Source: Paenibacillus campinasensis (GTDB taxonomy: Bacteria; Bacillota; Bacilli; Paenibacillales; Paenibacillaceae). Taken from it: DNA of 64,000 nt. Below, one piece after another: positions 34,656-42,954 of the stretch. The position numbers and the translations under genes were made by a program. Position 1 is the first letter of the stretch, and each line of letters begins with the position of its first letter. Below the pieces are notes generated by a model that had not been told where the DNA came from, did not search any database, and saw nothing but the letters and a program-made list of their open reading frames with translations. The stretch is from the NCBI RefSeq assembly GCF_002272015.1, contig NZ_NPBY01000063.1:39651-103650 (forward strand), written 5' to 3'.

Positions 34656-35032
34656 ACGAACACCCCCACGATGACGGCGTCATTGATGTCGTGCATGCGG
34701 GCGCTGTCCGGCGCTGCCACTTGGCCGCCTAACGTGTTCTTGATTTCCCGATCCGCACAAACGACATATACCACATCGCCCTTCTCATAAAACGGCTTCT
34801 CGATCTCGATCTCCGGTCCGATCCTCCGTTTTCGGCCAAGGGCAGGAACGTTTTGAATGACGGCCGGGGCATCGTCGCCAGTGCGGACCAGGGGCTGTAC
34901 ATCTGCCCGACAGGTGGATTCGTCAAACGACACCACCCGGCACGGGATCGCCACATGTACCCCGGACATTGCGCGATTGACGAACCCCTCGATAAGCCTC
35001 GATAATGTACCTGCTGCATCCACTTTGCTCAT
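34652..35032 (-). CDS. Membrane-puncturing spike, Gp138 N-terminal type
   Basis: A 126-residue protein with an OB-like fold pattern (VAIPCRVVSFDESTCRADVQPLVRTGDDAPAVIQNVPALGRKRRIG...YEKGDVVYVVCADREIKNT), typical of the Gp138 N-terminal domain. The needle part is very short here, only about 25 residues. It overlaps the hub gene by ATGA. It should sit at the tip of the tail tube and pierce the host envelope. Confidence 0.8.
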   Translation of the reverse strand: MSKVDAAGTLSRLIEGFVNRAMSGVHVAIPCRVVSFDESTCRADVQPLVRTGDDAPAVIQNVPALGRKRRIGPEIEIEKPFYEKGDVVYVVCADREIKNTLGGQVAAPDSARMHDINDAVIVGVFV

Positions 35033-35817
35033 AACAATGCCTCCATTTCCGTTGAGAAGTCCCCTGTCCGGCTAATGCGATGACTGCCGCTTCGGACGTG
35101 CAGCCTTCCGCTAAACTGTTCGCTTTCCAAGTCGATAACCGAGGCAGTCGTGATTCGGTACTGTAGCTGGGATTTAAGGTTATACCCTTTGGTACCCCCA
35201 TCCTCGAAATACTCAGGGGATTCAATCAACCCGGTCTTCTTGGTCAGATTGAAGACGCTATCCCCGCCTCTGCGAAGGCTGCGCACATAAAGCTTGCCTT
35301 TATTGATGTAAACGGACGTGCCGCAGTCCTTTGCCACCTTGGATATGATCTCGGTTACCGGCCCTTTGGCCGTATATCCGTCCTGGTACCGGTAATCCTG
35401 GTTGAGGTGCATCTGAGCCACCGGCAGGCCGATGTACCGGGCCATTTCCTTAATGATGTGGCTGGCAAGCGTATTCTTGGCGTAGGCAATCTCTTTCACA
35501 ACCCGTTTCGAAAGGTCCTCTGAGTCAAGCACGTTGATGACCGTAATTTTGTCCACGCCGTCCCGCTGCGTCTTTACGCTGGAGATATAGCCGTGAAGCA
35601 CGACCCCCGAATCATCCCGGTAGCCGGCGTTCATCATCAGCACTTTGCCGCGCTTGATATTGTTCAGGGTATCGCTCGAAAGGTTCCATATCTTAATTTC
35701 TGCCTCATTTGGCAGCGTGTCGTTGTCGAACGGGATGGTCGCCTCGATGTTGAAGTCATCCATGGAGAACTTTATGTTTTCGGTCATGACTTCGGCCACC
35801 CGACCAAAATTATTCAT
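35029..35817 (-). CDS. Baseplate hub protein, D/gp27-like
   Basis: A 262-residue protein of the late-control D type: it builds the hub ring on which the spike sits. Visible are IEATIPFDNDTLPNEAEIKIWNLS near 20-45 and GYISSVKTQRDGVDKITVINVLDSEDLSKRVV near 70-100. ATG 35817 after AAGGTGAGG is preferred over TTG 35832. It overlaps the plug gene by eight bases. Confidence 0.8.
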   Translation of the reverse strand: MNNFGRVAEVMTENIKFSMDDFNIEATIPFDNDTLPNEAEIKIWNLSSDTLNNIKRGKVLMMNAGYRDDSGVVLHGYISSVKTQRDGVDKITVINVLDSEDLSKRVVKEIAYAKNTLASHIIKEMARYIGLPVAQMHLNQDYRYQDGYTAKGPVTEIISKVAKDCGTSVYINKGKLYVRSLRRGGDSVFNLTKKTGLIESPEYFEDGGTKGYNLKSQLQYRITTASVIDLESEQFSGRLHVRSGSHRISRTGDFSTEMEALL

Positions 35818-36130
35818 CGTCCTCACCTTCAATCACATATAAAAAGACGCTTGTTCCAAGTGTCTCCCAAGTCACAGCCGTGCTTAGTTCGGATTCGTCA
35901 TAAGGTACGATAGGCAGCTTCGGGAACCGGTTATCCATGACGTCATAAAACAGAGGCATGCCGTATACCAGCTTTTCCCCGACCGCCAGCACATCGCCAT
36001 CTCGCTCAAGATCCACCGTAAAAAAATCATATTCAGCGTTGTAATGGACCTCAAACGTGAACACTTCGTCTGCAATCGAAATATCAAAGCGATACGGAAT
36101 TTGCTCTTTTTCAATGTCGATGTACTCCAT
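35810..36130 (-). CDS. Phage baseplate plug protein
   Basis: A 106-residue beta-rich, acidic protein with YIDIEKEQIPYRFDISIADEVFTFEVHYNAEYDFFTVDLERDG and GMPLFYDVMDNRFPKLPIVPYD, the pattern of the baseplate plug family found between Dit-like and hub genes in contractile phages. It would close the tube at the baseplate. Confidence 0.8.
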   Translation of the reverse strand: MEYIDIEKEQIPYRFDISIADEVFTFEVHYNAEYDFFTVDLERDGDVLAVGEKLVYGMPLFYDVMDNRFPKLPIVPYDESELSTAVTWETLGTSVFLYVIEGEDDE

Positions 36131-36138
36131 AATTCACC

Positions 36139-36675
36139 TCATTGCGCCCACGGGCTTCCCGGCTTGAATTTCACCCTTTTCACTTGCTCTTTTGTGGCTG
36201 CCTTGGACGCCTTTTTATTCTTTGTTTTCGATTTGGAACTGCTCTTGCTTTTCTTTTTGTTCTTGGTCTGTTTGGTGCCGGAATTGACGATTTTCACCGT
36301 TTGCGCCTTGATCGGCACCGGCAAATCATTAACGTATGATGTTGTCGCAATACGAATTTCCTTGATGGATAGGGAGAAATCAAATCCGGTCGCATTCCGA
36401 TAGCTCCGGGTCGGAGCAAACCCGGTGATGAGGCCCGAGAAGGTCGTCCGGCCAACGTACCGAACAAGAGTCCCCTTCTCGCTGGCTTCCTTCAAAAAGG
36501 TCTCAATCTTGGCCGCGTTTTCCACAACGGATCCGGTCAGAGAAAGTACCCGAGGTTTACGCTGCACGTGATCCGTTACGTCGATATCCTTCTCCACCGG
36601 TTGCTCCGTGACATCCACGGAAAAATCATACGATTCGTCTTCCACCATGAGGTAATGCCCATTGATCGTTGCCAT
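36139..36675 (-). CDS. Dit-like baseplate protein with basic C-terminal tail
   Basis: A 178-residue protein just after the tape measure gene. Residues 1 to about 125 (DITDHVQRKPRVLSLTGSVVENAAKIETFLKEASEKGTLVRYVGRTTFSGLITGFAPTRSYRNATGFDFSLSIKEI) match the Dit-like N-terminal domain. The tail (about 133-170) is lysine- and serine-rich (KKKSKSSSKSKTKNKKASKAATKE); related proteins often carry a LysM domain here, which is missing. Its ATG overlaps the tape measure stop (TAATG). Confidence 0.75.
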   Translation of the reverse strand: MATINGHYLMVEDESYDFSVDVTEQPVEKDIDVTDHVQRKPRVLSLTGSVVENAAKIETFLKEASEKGTLVRYVGRTTFSGLITGFAPTRSYRNATGFDFSLSIKEIRIATTSYVNDLPVPIKAQTVKIVNSGTKQTKNKKKSKSSSKSKTKNKKASKAATKEQVKRVKFKPGSPWAQ

Positions 36676-38882
36676 TAGTCCGCAGCCACCTCCAAGCCAT
36701 TTCGACGAGCCACACTCTCAAACAGATCGTTAATTTTCGCCAATAGAACCGATTCCTCATTCGGTCCCAGCGTAGAACCAGACAGATTGATATTCAAACT
36801 AATTTCCTGCCTTGTCGTAGCACCGCCTGAACTGCTTGCACGCGCAGGCGCCAAAGGTGCCGATTCTCCGCCAGAGGAATACGCTTTGTTTTCTTCAGCC
36901 GTCAATACTCGCTCGCCTTCGTGCAGCTCCGCGATATATCCGTCAAATGGAACATTCGCAAGGCCGTTTGCGTGGCTGCCGTCCACCGGGATTTCCGGAA
37001 TTTCCGGGATGTTGATGGCGAATTCTTTTCCGCCCAGCCAATCCGGCAACTTGATCGATAAGGCGCTGTTGATTTTTCGAATCATGCTATTGATCAGGCC
37101 AGTGATAAAGTTTACACCGTTAGCGAAGTTGTTTTTGACGTTCGTCCACATATTCGTAAGTCCTGTGGATATCCCTTCCCAAGTGCTGGTTGCCGTGTTC
37201 TTGATTTTGTCCCATACCCCGGTGACAAACGAAGCGATATTGTTCGCAATTGTCGAAATGGTGTTCCAGATCGTATTCCATGTATTGGTGAAGAAAGCCA
37301 CTATCGCACTGAATACGGCCCTGGTCATTTCTCCAAAAGCGTTCCAATTTGCCACCACGGTATTGACGATACTCATGACGACAGAGGTAATAGCGTTCCA
37401 GGCAGCAGTTCCCCATGTCACGAAAAACTCCACTATGGAATTGAAGAGACCAACAACCCAGGTTTTAAAGGTGTTCCAAACGTTGGTTAGCCATGTACTA
37501 ACTGCACCCCAATTTTTGAAAATCAGGATCACTCCGGCTACTGCAGCAGCCACGCCGAGTGCGATCGCGACAAACGGCAGCCATGGCGCTACCGCAGCCC
37601 ATCCGGCCGCAGCCATAGCCCACATGGTCGGAATAAGTTTAATGCCCATAACCATAGCGAACGCACCTAATGCAGGGCCAATAACATCAATATTGTCTGC
37701 TAGGAATTTTGCAGTATCACCAGCAATACTGAATCCAGCCGCTAACGAATCCATAACAGCGCCGCCAACCTCTGTTATTTTCGGCCCGGTCTGCTCTAGC
37801 CATTGGGAGAACTCTACAAGGTATGGCAACAACTTATCACCCAAGGGCTGTAGGATCCCTGTTTCCATCTGCCGGCCGATCCGGGCGAATGCCTCTCCGG
37901 GAGTGTTCATCTTGATCGCATTCAACTCGCCCATTTTATCGATAGTCATATCGAACTCATTTCGGGCGGATCCCATCGCTAGAATGACATCCGATTGCAA
38001 GTCCTCGAATTGGGTTCCGAACAACCCAAGGGCTACCGTGTTCTGATCCACAGGATCGGCAATGTCTCCGATCATCGAAATGATTTGATCGAATGCCGCC
38101 TTCGCTTCCGGCCCGCCTTCCGCGAACGTCCTCATCATTTTTTCGGCGTTAAGCCCCAGCATCTCGTAGGCCTCGATTGCTCCGGTGTCGCCGGCATCCT
38201 TGGACCGGATGGTGAATTCCTTCACGGCATCATTGATTTTGTCTAAGTTAAAGGCACCTTCCTTGGCCCCCGCCGCCATGACATCGAACATTGATTCTGC
38301 ATCGAAGCCAAGTTCCTTATAATGGACCGAGTATTCATCTAGGGAATCGAGCAATTCCCCAGAATAGTCCAGGCCCTTTTGCGAACCTTGAGCAATTAGT
38401 GAAAAGGCCTGTTCGGATGTGATACCAAAGTTTTTCATCATGGTATCAACCGATCGTACCGATTCAGACACCTCATATCCGAAGGCTTCCCGCAAGAGAA
38501 GAGCATCCTGAGTCATTTCCTTGAGTGCTTCGCCTTGCGTTTGCGTGATTTTGGCTGTTTCGGCTATGGCGCTCCCAAGGTCCTGCCAGTTCTCCCCAAA
38601 GTTATCGTTGTACAGGTCCGTAGCAATGGCCTTCGTTTCTTCCATCTGTTCGGCCGTCATACCAGTCGCCATTTGGACGGTCTTCATCGAGTCGTTAAAT
38701 TCGTTGGCCGCATTCACCGCAGCCACACCGATTCCAACAACCGCAGCCGTTACCGCTCCGGCAGCCACCCCGACAGCGGCCCAATTCGTCTCCATCTCCT
38801 GTACTTGCTTGTCGGCCTTCCTCAGAGCTCCATCAGCCACCTTGAAGCCAACCGCAAACATGAGGTTACTTATAACAGCCAC
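36675..38882 (-). CDS. Tail tape measure protein
   Basis: Sets tail length. The 735 residues have an N-terminal helical region with FNDSMKTVQMATGMTAEQMEETK and the PhageMin_Tail-type pattern (about 55-330), hydrophobic stretches near 405-460 (LGAFAMVMGIKLIPTMWAMAAAGW and LPFVAIALGVAAAVAGVILIF), tryptophan repeats (TWLTNVWNTFKTW, AFFTNTWNTIWNTI), and a C-terminal region. At about 1.5 angstrom per residue the tail should be near 110 nm. Start GTG 38882 after AAGGGGGG. Confidence 0.92.
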   Translation of the reverse strand: MAVISNLMFAVGFKVADGALRKADKQVQEMETNWAAVGVAAGAVTAAVVGIGVAAVNAANEFNDSMKTVQMATGMTAEQMEETKAIATDLYNDNFGENWQDLGSAIAETAKITQTQGEALKEMTQDALLLREAFGYEVSESVRSVDTMMKNFGITSEQAFSLIAQGSQKGLDYSGELLDSLDEYSVHYKELGFDAESMFDVMAAGAKEGAFNLDKINDAVKEFTIRSKDAGDTGAIEAYEMLGLNAEKMMRTFAEGGPEAKAAFDQIISMIGDIADPVDQNTVALGLFGTQFEDLQSDVILAMGSARNEFDMTIDKMGELNAIKMNTPGEAFARIGRQMETGILQPLGDKLLPYLVEFSQWLEQTGPKITEVGGAVMDSLAAGFSIAGDTAKFLADNIDVIGPALGAFAMVMGIKLIPTMWAMAAAGWAAVAPWLPFVAIALGVAAAVAGVILIFKNWGAVSTWLTNVWNTFKTWVVGLFNSIVEFFVTWGTAAWNAITSVVMSIVNTVVANWNAFGEMTRAVFSAIVAFFTNTWNTIWNTISTIANNIASFVTGVWDKIKNTATSTWEGISTGLTNMWTNVKNNFANGVNFITGLINSMIRKINSALSIKLPDWLGGKEFAINIPEIPEIPVDGSHANGLANVPFDGYIAELHEGERVLTAEENKAYSSGGESAPLAPARASSSGGATTRQEISLNINLSGSTLGPNEESVLLAKINDLFESVARRNGLEVAAD

Positions 38883-38927
38883 CCACTACACCCCCCTTCC
38901 AAACCAAAAAAGAGCGCCCGGGGGCGC

Positions 38928-39116
38928 TCACTTCTTTTGCTGGTCTTTTTGCTGTTGTTTGATGTGGATGTCCAGAGCTGCATTCGCCTCCATGATGTCG
39001 TCAAAATCCATCCGGTCTAAATCGCTGTAGGTGATGTTCATATCCGAGAGCAGCAACCGCCACATGGGCCAGCGTTCCCTAGCCCTCCGTTCCGCTTCCG
39101 CCTTGCTGATCGTCAC
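38928..39116 (-). CDS. Tail assembly chaperone, second frame
   Basis: An open frame of about 60 residues (AEAERRARERWPMWRLLLSDMNITYSDLDRMDFDDIMEANAALDIHIKQQ) that overlaps the end of the first chaperone gene. It has the helical MDFDDIMEANAALD type ending of the T part of G/GT pairs. The 38928 frame is +1 (or -2) relative to the first gene. It could be made by frameshifting, or from GTG 39116 with AGGACGG upstream, which is the start listed. Lies just before the tape measure gene, as expected. Confidence 0.65.
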   Translation of the reverse strand: MTISKAEAERRARERWPMWRLLLSDMNITYSDLDRMDFDDIMEANAALDIHIKQQQKDQQKK

Positions 39117-39390
39117 TGTCTTCACCGTCCTGATCCCGGCCGGAAATAAACTCATACGCGGCGTTAATGACCTCGGAATATTCTTTGTAGGTCGGGAAAT
39201 CGTCAATTTTCAGTTTCGGATTAACGATAACGTGCTTCAGCATTTCATCAGCCAACCGTTCCTCCATCACAACACCGAATTTATTTTTGCTGGCATCATT
39301 GATTTTGGATACGGCCCGGACGCCTGGAAATTGGAATACGTACTCTGTTCCTGATTTAGATGTATAGGTTTTCTGTTTGAAGTTTGTCAT
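39079..39390 (-). CDS. Tail assembly chaperone, first frame (G-like)
   Basis: A 103-residue protein between tail tube and tape measure, where the G/GT chaperones always lie; they coat the tape measure until the tube grows over it. FKQKTYTSKSGTEYVFQFPGVRAVSKINDASKNKFGVVMEERLADEMLKHVI is a compact domain; the end DGEDSDDQQGGSGTEG is an acidic and glycine linker before the stop, as expected at a frameshift junction. RBS AAAGGGG. Confidence 0.78.
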   Translation of the reverse strand: MTNFKQKTYTSKSGTEYVFQFPGVRAVSKINDASKNKFGVVMEERLADEMLKHVIVNPKLKIDDFPTYKEYSEVINAAYEFISGRDQDGEDSDDQQGGSGTEG

Positions 39391-39423
39391 TTGGATTACC
39401 CCTTTTCTTTAATTTGGATTGAT

Positions 39424-39819
39424 TTAGCTAATATCTGCGTCAAGACATTGAACTTCGTATTCTCGATCCCCAGCCTCGGTACCGTAGGACCGCGCTGCCG
39501 GCTTCTTGATATAAGCCTCCGTCACCGTGATGGTCTCCTTCGGTTCGCCGTTATAGATAACGGATACCGGAACCAGCTCCCCAGACACGGCAAGTTTGTC
39601 TAGCATTGATACTTGCGGGCTTGTTGCAAGGAGCGTGATAGACAACGTTGCCAATGGGTTATTGATTTTGGCCCTCACTACATCCCCTTGCGCTCCAACC
39701 TTTGTCTCATATCCGTCTTCGTCCTTTTCGAATTCGGCCATATCTTCACCAAATCCGGTAAGGTACACGCCGTTAACCATGACCGTTAAATCTTTCGGAT
39801 CATATGTTTTTACTGCCAC
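39424..39819 (-). CDS. Tail tube protein (DUF3277-like)
   Basis: A 131-residue protein following the sheath gene. MAVKTYDPKDLTVMVNGVYLTGFGEDMAEFEKDEDGYETKVGAQGDVVRAKINNPLATLSITLLATSP matches the tube-type family around DUF3277 (KPP10-like). It forms the inner tube under the sheath. GTG start with AAGGAGGGG. Confidence 0.85.
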   Translation of the reverse strand: MAVKTYDPKDLTVMVNGVYLTGFGEDMAEFEKDEDGYETKVGAQGDVVRAKINNPLATLSITLLATSPQVSMLDKLAVSGELVPVSVIYNGEPKETITVTEAYIKKPAARSYGTEAGDREYEVQCLDADIS

Positions 39820-39833
39820 TTCGTTTCCCCTCC

Positions 39834-40838
39834 TTAATAGGTCACTACGCCGCGAATAGTGGTTTCGTGGATCGCTCCGGCCAACTCAAATGCAAACGTA
39901 CCGCCGTTATAGACCCGGCTCGCCCGCTCTAGTGGCGTTGTTTGCTCCCTCGTCTTGAACGTGGTGCTGTACAATCCAACGCCGTCCGCTCCCCGGGCAA
40001 TGATGCCTTGATTCAAGCAGCGCTGCAGCACGGTGCGCACAACGCCCTCGATTTGAGCAATGCCGGTGTTGTCATACCCAATCTTCCGGTCCCTAGCGTT
40101 GTTGAACAGCTTCTGCACTTCGTATTCCAGTGTGTGAATGACAAAGTGCTTGGAATGGATGACGTCGATATACTCACCGGAGACGGTTTTACCTTCCGAT
40201 GTGACCGGGTCGCCCGCTTTGGTTACGTAGGTGAGGGCGCCAAGGTCGTGAATCTCCCGCAGCTCGGCTGCCGTAATATCCAAAGGTTGAATCCCTTTCA
40301 GGCGCTGCCCCTTCCAAGTAATGCTTCCAACTGGCTTCGACCCCGCTTCCCCGACCAATGCCGCCTCTGGGTAATTGTCAATATTGGTGTGGTAGAACAC
40401 AAAGGTGTTCTTATATTCCTTGGCTTTAATCGCCGTCATATCATCTTTGCTGCTTGTGCTGACCGCAAATTGCCGGGCATCCGCAGCCTCAATGGCATCG
40501 GCGATTGCCGTGATGTCCTCCAACGTGCTGCGAGTGCATACCGCAAAGTACCAATCTTTATCGAAGATCGTTGGCAGGAAATCATCCCATGTGCCGGCCG
40601 TCGCCCGCAGCATCACCGCAACCTCTGGCGGTCGGTTGTCTTGGTCGAGAATTGCTTTAGCCGCCTTGTAGACCTCCGAACCTGTAGTGAATTCGGCTGC
40701 CACTTCGGATAGTTCCGTGTAGGTTTTGTATGGCTTTGCCGTTGCAGACGTGCCGATGATCAACGGTTTACCGAAACCGACTATCGGCGTTGGCTTCTGA
40801 ATGTCAATAATGACGTTTACGTCTTTAATTGCTGACAA
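39834..40838 (-). CDS. Tail sheath protein (DUF3383-like)
   Basis: A 334-residue contractile sheath subunit. The N-terminal strand SAIKDVNVIIDIQKPTPIVGFGKPLIIG, the middle FDKDWYFAVCTRSTLEDITAIADAIEAADARQFAVSTSSKD and the C-terminal extension (FAFELAGAIHETTIRGVVTY) fit DUF3383-type short sheaths. Start TTG 40838 has AGGAG nine bases upstream and overlaps the terminator gene by 14 bases. This gene defines the phage as a myovirus type. Confidence 0.85.
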   Translation of the reverse strand: MSAIKDVNVIIDIQKPTPIVGFGKPLIIGTSATAKPYKTYTELSEVAAEFTTGSEVYKAAKAILDQDNRPPEVAVMLRATAGTWDDFLPTIFDKDWYFAVCTRSTLEDITAIADAIEAADARQFAVSTSSKDDMTAIKAKEYKNTFVFYHTNIDNYPEAALVGEAGSKPVGSITWKGQRLKGIQPLDITAAELREIHDLGALTYVTKAGDPVTSEGKTVSGEYIDVIHSKHFVIHTLEYEVQKLFNNARDRKIGYDNTGIAQIEGVVRTVLQRCLNQGIIARGADGVGLYSTTFKTREQTTPLERASRVYNGGTFAFELAGAIHETTIRGVVTY

Positions 40839-41322
40839 TGGTACCAGCTCCTTCTATATTTACTTTTTCAATCGGATACAGCTTGCTTCGCGAAACTTCT
40901 GGCATTCTGAACACCACCTCGAACCCATGCCGGCGCTCCCATTCAGCCTCAACAGCAATATCCCGGTTCTCGACGCGGCCGATTTCATGAACGATGATCC
41001 AAAAGGCATCCTTCAAGATATCGTGACCGTCCGTTTTGAACCATTCCCGCGCCCGCAGCGCGTTGTTCATGCTGGTCGGGGGATCGTCGGCATAAGACAA
41101 AAAAGAGACGGTAAATTCCACCGTCTCAATCTGTTTAATATGATCCCCGCTGTGGATCTCGACCGGGAAGCCGCGAACGCGCTCAAAACCGGGTTCGAAA
41201 TGATACGTCAAGAATGCCGTTTGCGGAATGCTGCCGCCACCGTTCATGTGAATGACCTGCAGGCCGGTATACTCGGATAAACTTTGCACCAGCAGCTTTC
41301 GAATGTCATTATACGGGATCAT
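40825..41322 (-). CDS. Neck/tail terminator protein (gp12-like, LIC_12616 family)
   Basis: A 165-residue protein before the sheath. IPYNDIRKLLVQSLSEYTGLQVIHMNGGGSIPQTAFLTYHFEPGFERVRGFPVE and the IETVEFTVSFLSYADD strand match the neck terminator type found upstream of DUF3383 sheaths. ATG 41322 is used; a longer frame upstream lacks family similarity. Overlaps the previous gene by 14 bases. Confidence 0.75.
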   Translation of the reverse strand: MIPYNDIRKLLVQSLSEYTGLQVIHMNGGGSIPQTAFLTYHFEPGFERVRGFPVEIHSGDHIKQIETVEFTVSFLSYADDPPTSMNNALRAREWFKTDGHDILKDAFWIIVHEIGRVENRDIAVEAEWERRHGFEVVFRMPEVSRSKLYPIEKVNIEGAGTIVSN

Positions 41323-41653
41323 TGACAACCCTCTTTTTGGCAATGTATTTGTTCGTGTCTCGGTAGTCCCGATCTTCCGGCATGTCGATGGTGTATTGAA
41401 TGCCTTGATATTCAATCAGGTCCCCAGGCTCGTGCCGATGCGCCGTAAAGAGCGCTCGGTCGTCAGCCGTGTAATTGCCACCTTCGGCCAACTGCAACTC
41501 CGCCGAAACTGGCTGGAAATGCCCCTTTAGCGCAACCCGGACAGGCTCGGCGGGGATCGGATCGCCGTATTCGTCATACCCTTGACCATCGCCCGGCCGC
41601 ACCAGGAAATAGGGCTTTTCGTATTTCTTGATGATTGAGTTAAAACGGAACAT
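41309..41653 (-). CDS. Head-tail joining protein (head completion type)
   Basis: A 114-residue protein in the neck gene group. VRVALKGHFQPVSAELQLAEGGNYTADDRALFTAHRHEPGDLIEYQGIQYTIDMPEDRDYRDTNKYIAKK has the short beta-barrel pattern of head closure or stopper proteins, ending with the typical Y-KR region. I do not recognise a named family with certainty. Separated by two bases from the gp10-like gene. Confidence 0.65.
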   Translation of the reverse strand: MFRFNSIIKKYEKPYFLVRPGDGQGYDEYGDPIPAEPVRVALKGHFQPVSAELQLAEGGNYTADDRALFTAHRHEPGDLIEYQGIQYTIDMPEDRDYRDTNKYIAKKRVVNDPV

Positions 41654-41655
41654 CA

Positions 41656-42141
41656 CTACCGCCGTCCTCCCCTCTTCGGTACAATGACCGCTGTGATCGA
41701 TTCCCGAAGCTGCTCTTCATCCCGCAGGATCTTCTTATTCCCCTTCCGCTTGGCGTAGATCGGAGATAAAGGCGGAGTGCGGAGCTTGTCGAAGTTTTTG
41801 AGCACTCGCTCCTTTCCGACATCGCCAATTTTTCGCAGCAAGTCATCGGCATCGAGGTTTCCAGTCACCAACTCGACTACACCCTCTTTGACCACGCGGG
41901 CGATCGGAGTTTGTGCCTTTTTCTTCCCGGAGCCTATGAAGGACCGGGCCGGAATGCCGGCCTTGATCGATCCGTATTCATGGATGCCGGCGATCATCGC
42001 CAGTTCTTCGTCACCTTGAGCCCCGATATGAACCTCACGCGTGACCAAGTCCTGCAGCGTTTCGATGATCCCCGGCAGGTAAGTATCTTCCGTGACCTCA
42101 ATGTTTGCCCGGCGGTAGCTTCGGCGCCTCTTCTTCGGCAT
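41656..42141 (-). CDS. HK97 gp10-like neck protein
   Basis: A 161-residue basic protein. The centre VHIGAQGDEELAMIAGIHEYGSIKAGIPARSFIGSGKKKAQ is the pattern shared by gp10-like and related (virion morphogenesis type) proteins: IHEYG...IPARSFI. It connects head completion with tail. Placed between connector and closure genes. Confidence 0.72.
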   Translation of the reverse strand: MPKKRRRSYRRANIEVTEDTYLPGIIETLQDLVTREVHIGAQGDEELAMIAGIHEYGSIKAGIPARSFIGSGKKKAQTPIARVVKEGVVELVTGNLDADDLLRKIGDVGKERVLKNFDKLRTPPLSPIYAKRKGNKKILRDEEQLRESITAVIVPKRGGRR

Positions 42142-42152
42142 CCTAAATCACC

Positions 42153-42692
42153 TCACAACTGAATCAGCGCTTTGACGACATCCGGCAGCCCCTTGCTCTC
42201 GTCATAGGTCACGGAAATATCTCCTACCCGCTCCGACTTCACGCCCGGGGAGCGCAGCAGTATTTGAGCAAACATGATGCAGGCCAGCTCAATATTTTCC
42301 GGCAGTGTGGCCGGCGGTGCGCCCGCCTCGTCGCTTGGCAGGATATACCCGGCCAAATACTCCACCTCGACCAATCGCGCCCCACAGGGCCAGCCAGTGC
42401 GCCGAAACAGCATACCGTTTTCGGGTTCGATGACAAAGGAATCGGGATCCTGTTGTTTTCCCTCGACTCGGAGCATGAAAACCTCATGAACGGGATAATT
42501 TCGGAGTCGGAGGAATTGGGTTCCAGAGCCGTCCAGCGTTTGCCGATATGGCTTGTATGCGTAACTCCGATTTGTTTCCCGTTCAATGGCTGCCGATGCT
42601 GCTTTCAAGACCGTTATGATTTCAAGGTCCTGGGATGTGTCATCTTCCGGAACGCCAAAAAATCGTTTAGCTTTTTTCAGACTTGCCAGCAT
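42153..42692 (-). CDS. Head-tail connector, gp6-like
   Basis: A 179-residue protein of the adaptor type. LASLKKAKRFFGVPEDDTSQDLEIITVLKAASAAIERETNRSYAYKPYRQTLDGSGTQFLRLRNYPVHEV carries the helical gp6-like domain with the R-x-Y and P-V-x-E-V features of the family. ATG 42692 is preferred; ATG 42704 four codons earlier overlaps the preceding gene more. Confidence 0.8.
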   Translation of the reverse strand: MLASLKKAKRFFGVPEDDTSQDLEIITVLKAASAAIERETNRSYAYKPYRQTLDGSGTQFLRLRNYPVHEVFMLRVEGKQQDPDSFVIEPENGMLFRRTGWPCGARLVEVEYLAGYILPSDEAGAPPATLPENIELACIMFAQILLRSPGVKSERVGDISVTYDESKGLPDVVKALIQL

Positions 42693-42900
42693 TTTTATCA
42701 CCATCTGCGCCCTTCTCGGCCGCTTTCTTGGCTTCCTCGATTTCGGCTTTGCTTGCTTCCTTACCGATCACATCCGCGGCCTTCAAGACGGCTGCCCGGT
42801 CCTCGTCAGCTTCATAAATGGAGCCCTTCGTGATGATTTCGTTCGTTTCCTTGTCTACGAAATCATTCGTGACATGGTAATGCTTTGTTTTCTCAGCCAT
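42667..42900 (-). CDS. Small head protein of unknown role
   Basis: A 77-residue protein directly after the major capsid gene. The first half (AEKTKHYHVTNDFVDKETNEIITKGSIYEADEDRAAVLKAADVIGKEASK) is the short beta-hairpin type common after HK97-fold capsid genes; the second half is lysine-, glutamate- and alanine-rich. A head decoration or stabilising role is possible but not shown. Confidence 0.65.
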   Translation of the reverse strand: MAEKTKHYHVTNDFVDKETNEIITKGSIYEADEDRAAVLKAADVIGKEASKAEIEEAKKAAEKGADGDKNAGKSEKS

Positions 42901-42954
42901 GATAATCACTCACTTTCTAAATAAGATAAAGCCCGGGCAAAGCCGGGCTTAGGG

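Noticed and set aside
36787..38046. Open frame of 419 codons on the plus strand
   Set aside because: Antisense shadow of the tape measure gene; hydrophobic composition is a by-product of the opposite strand.
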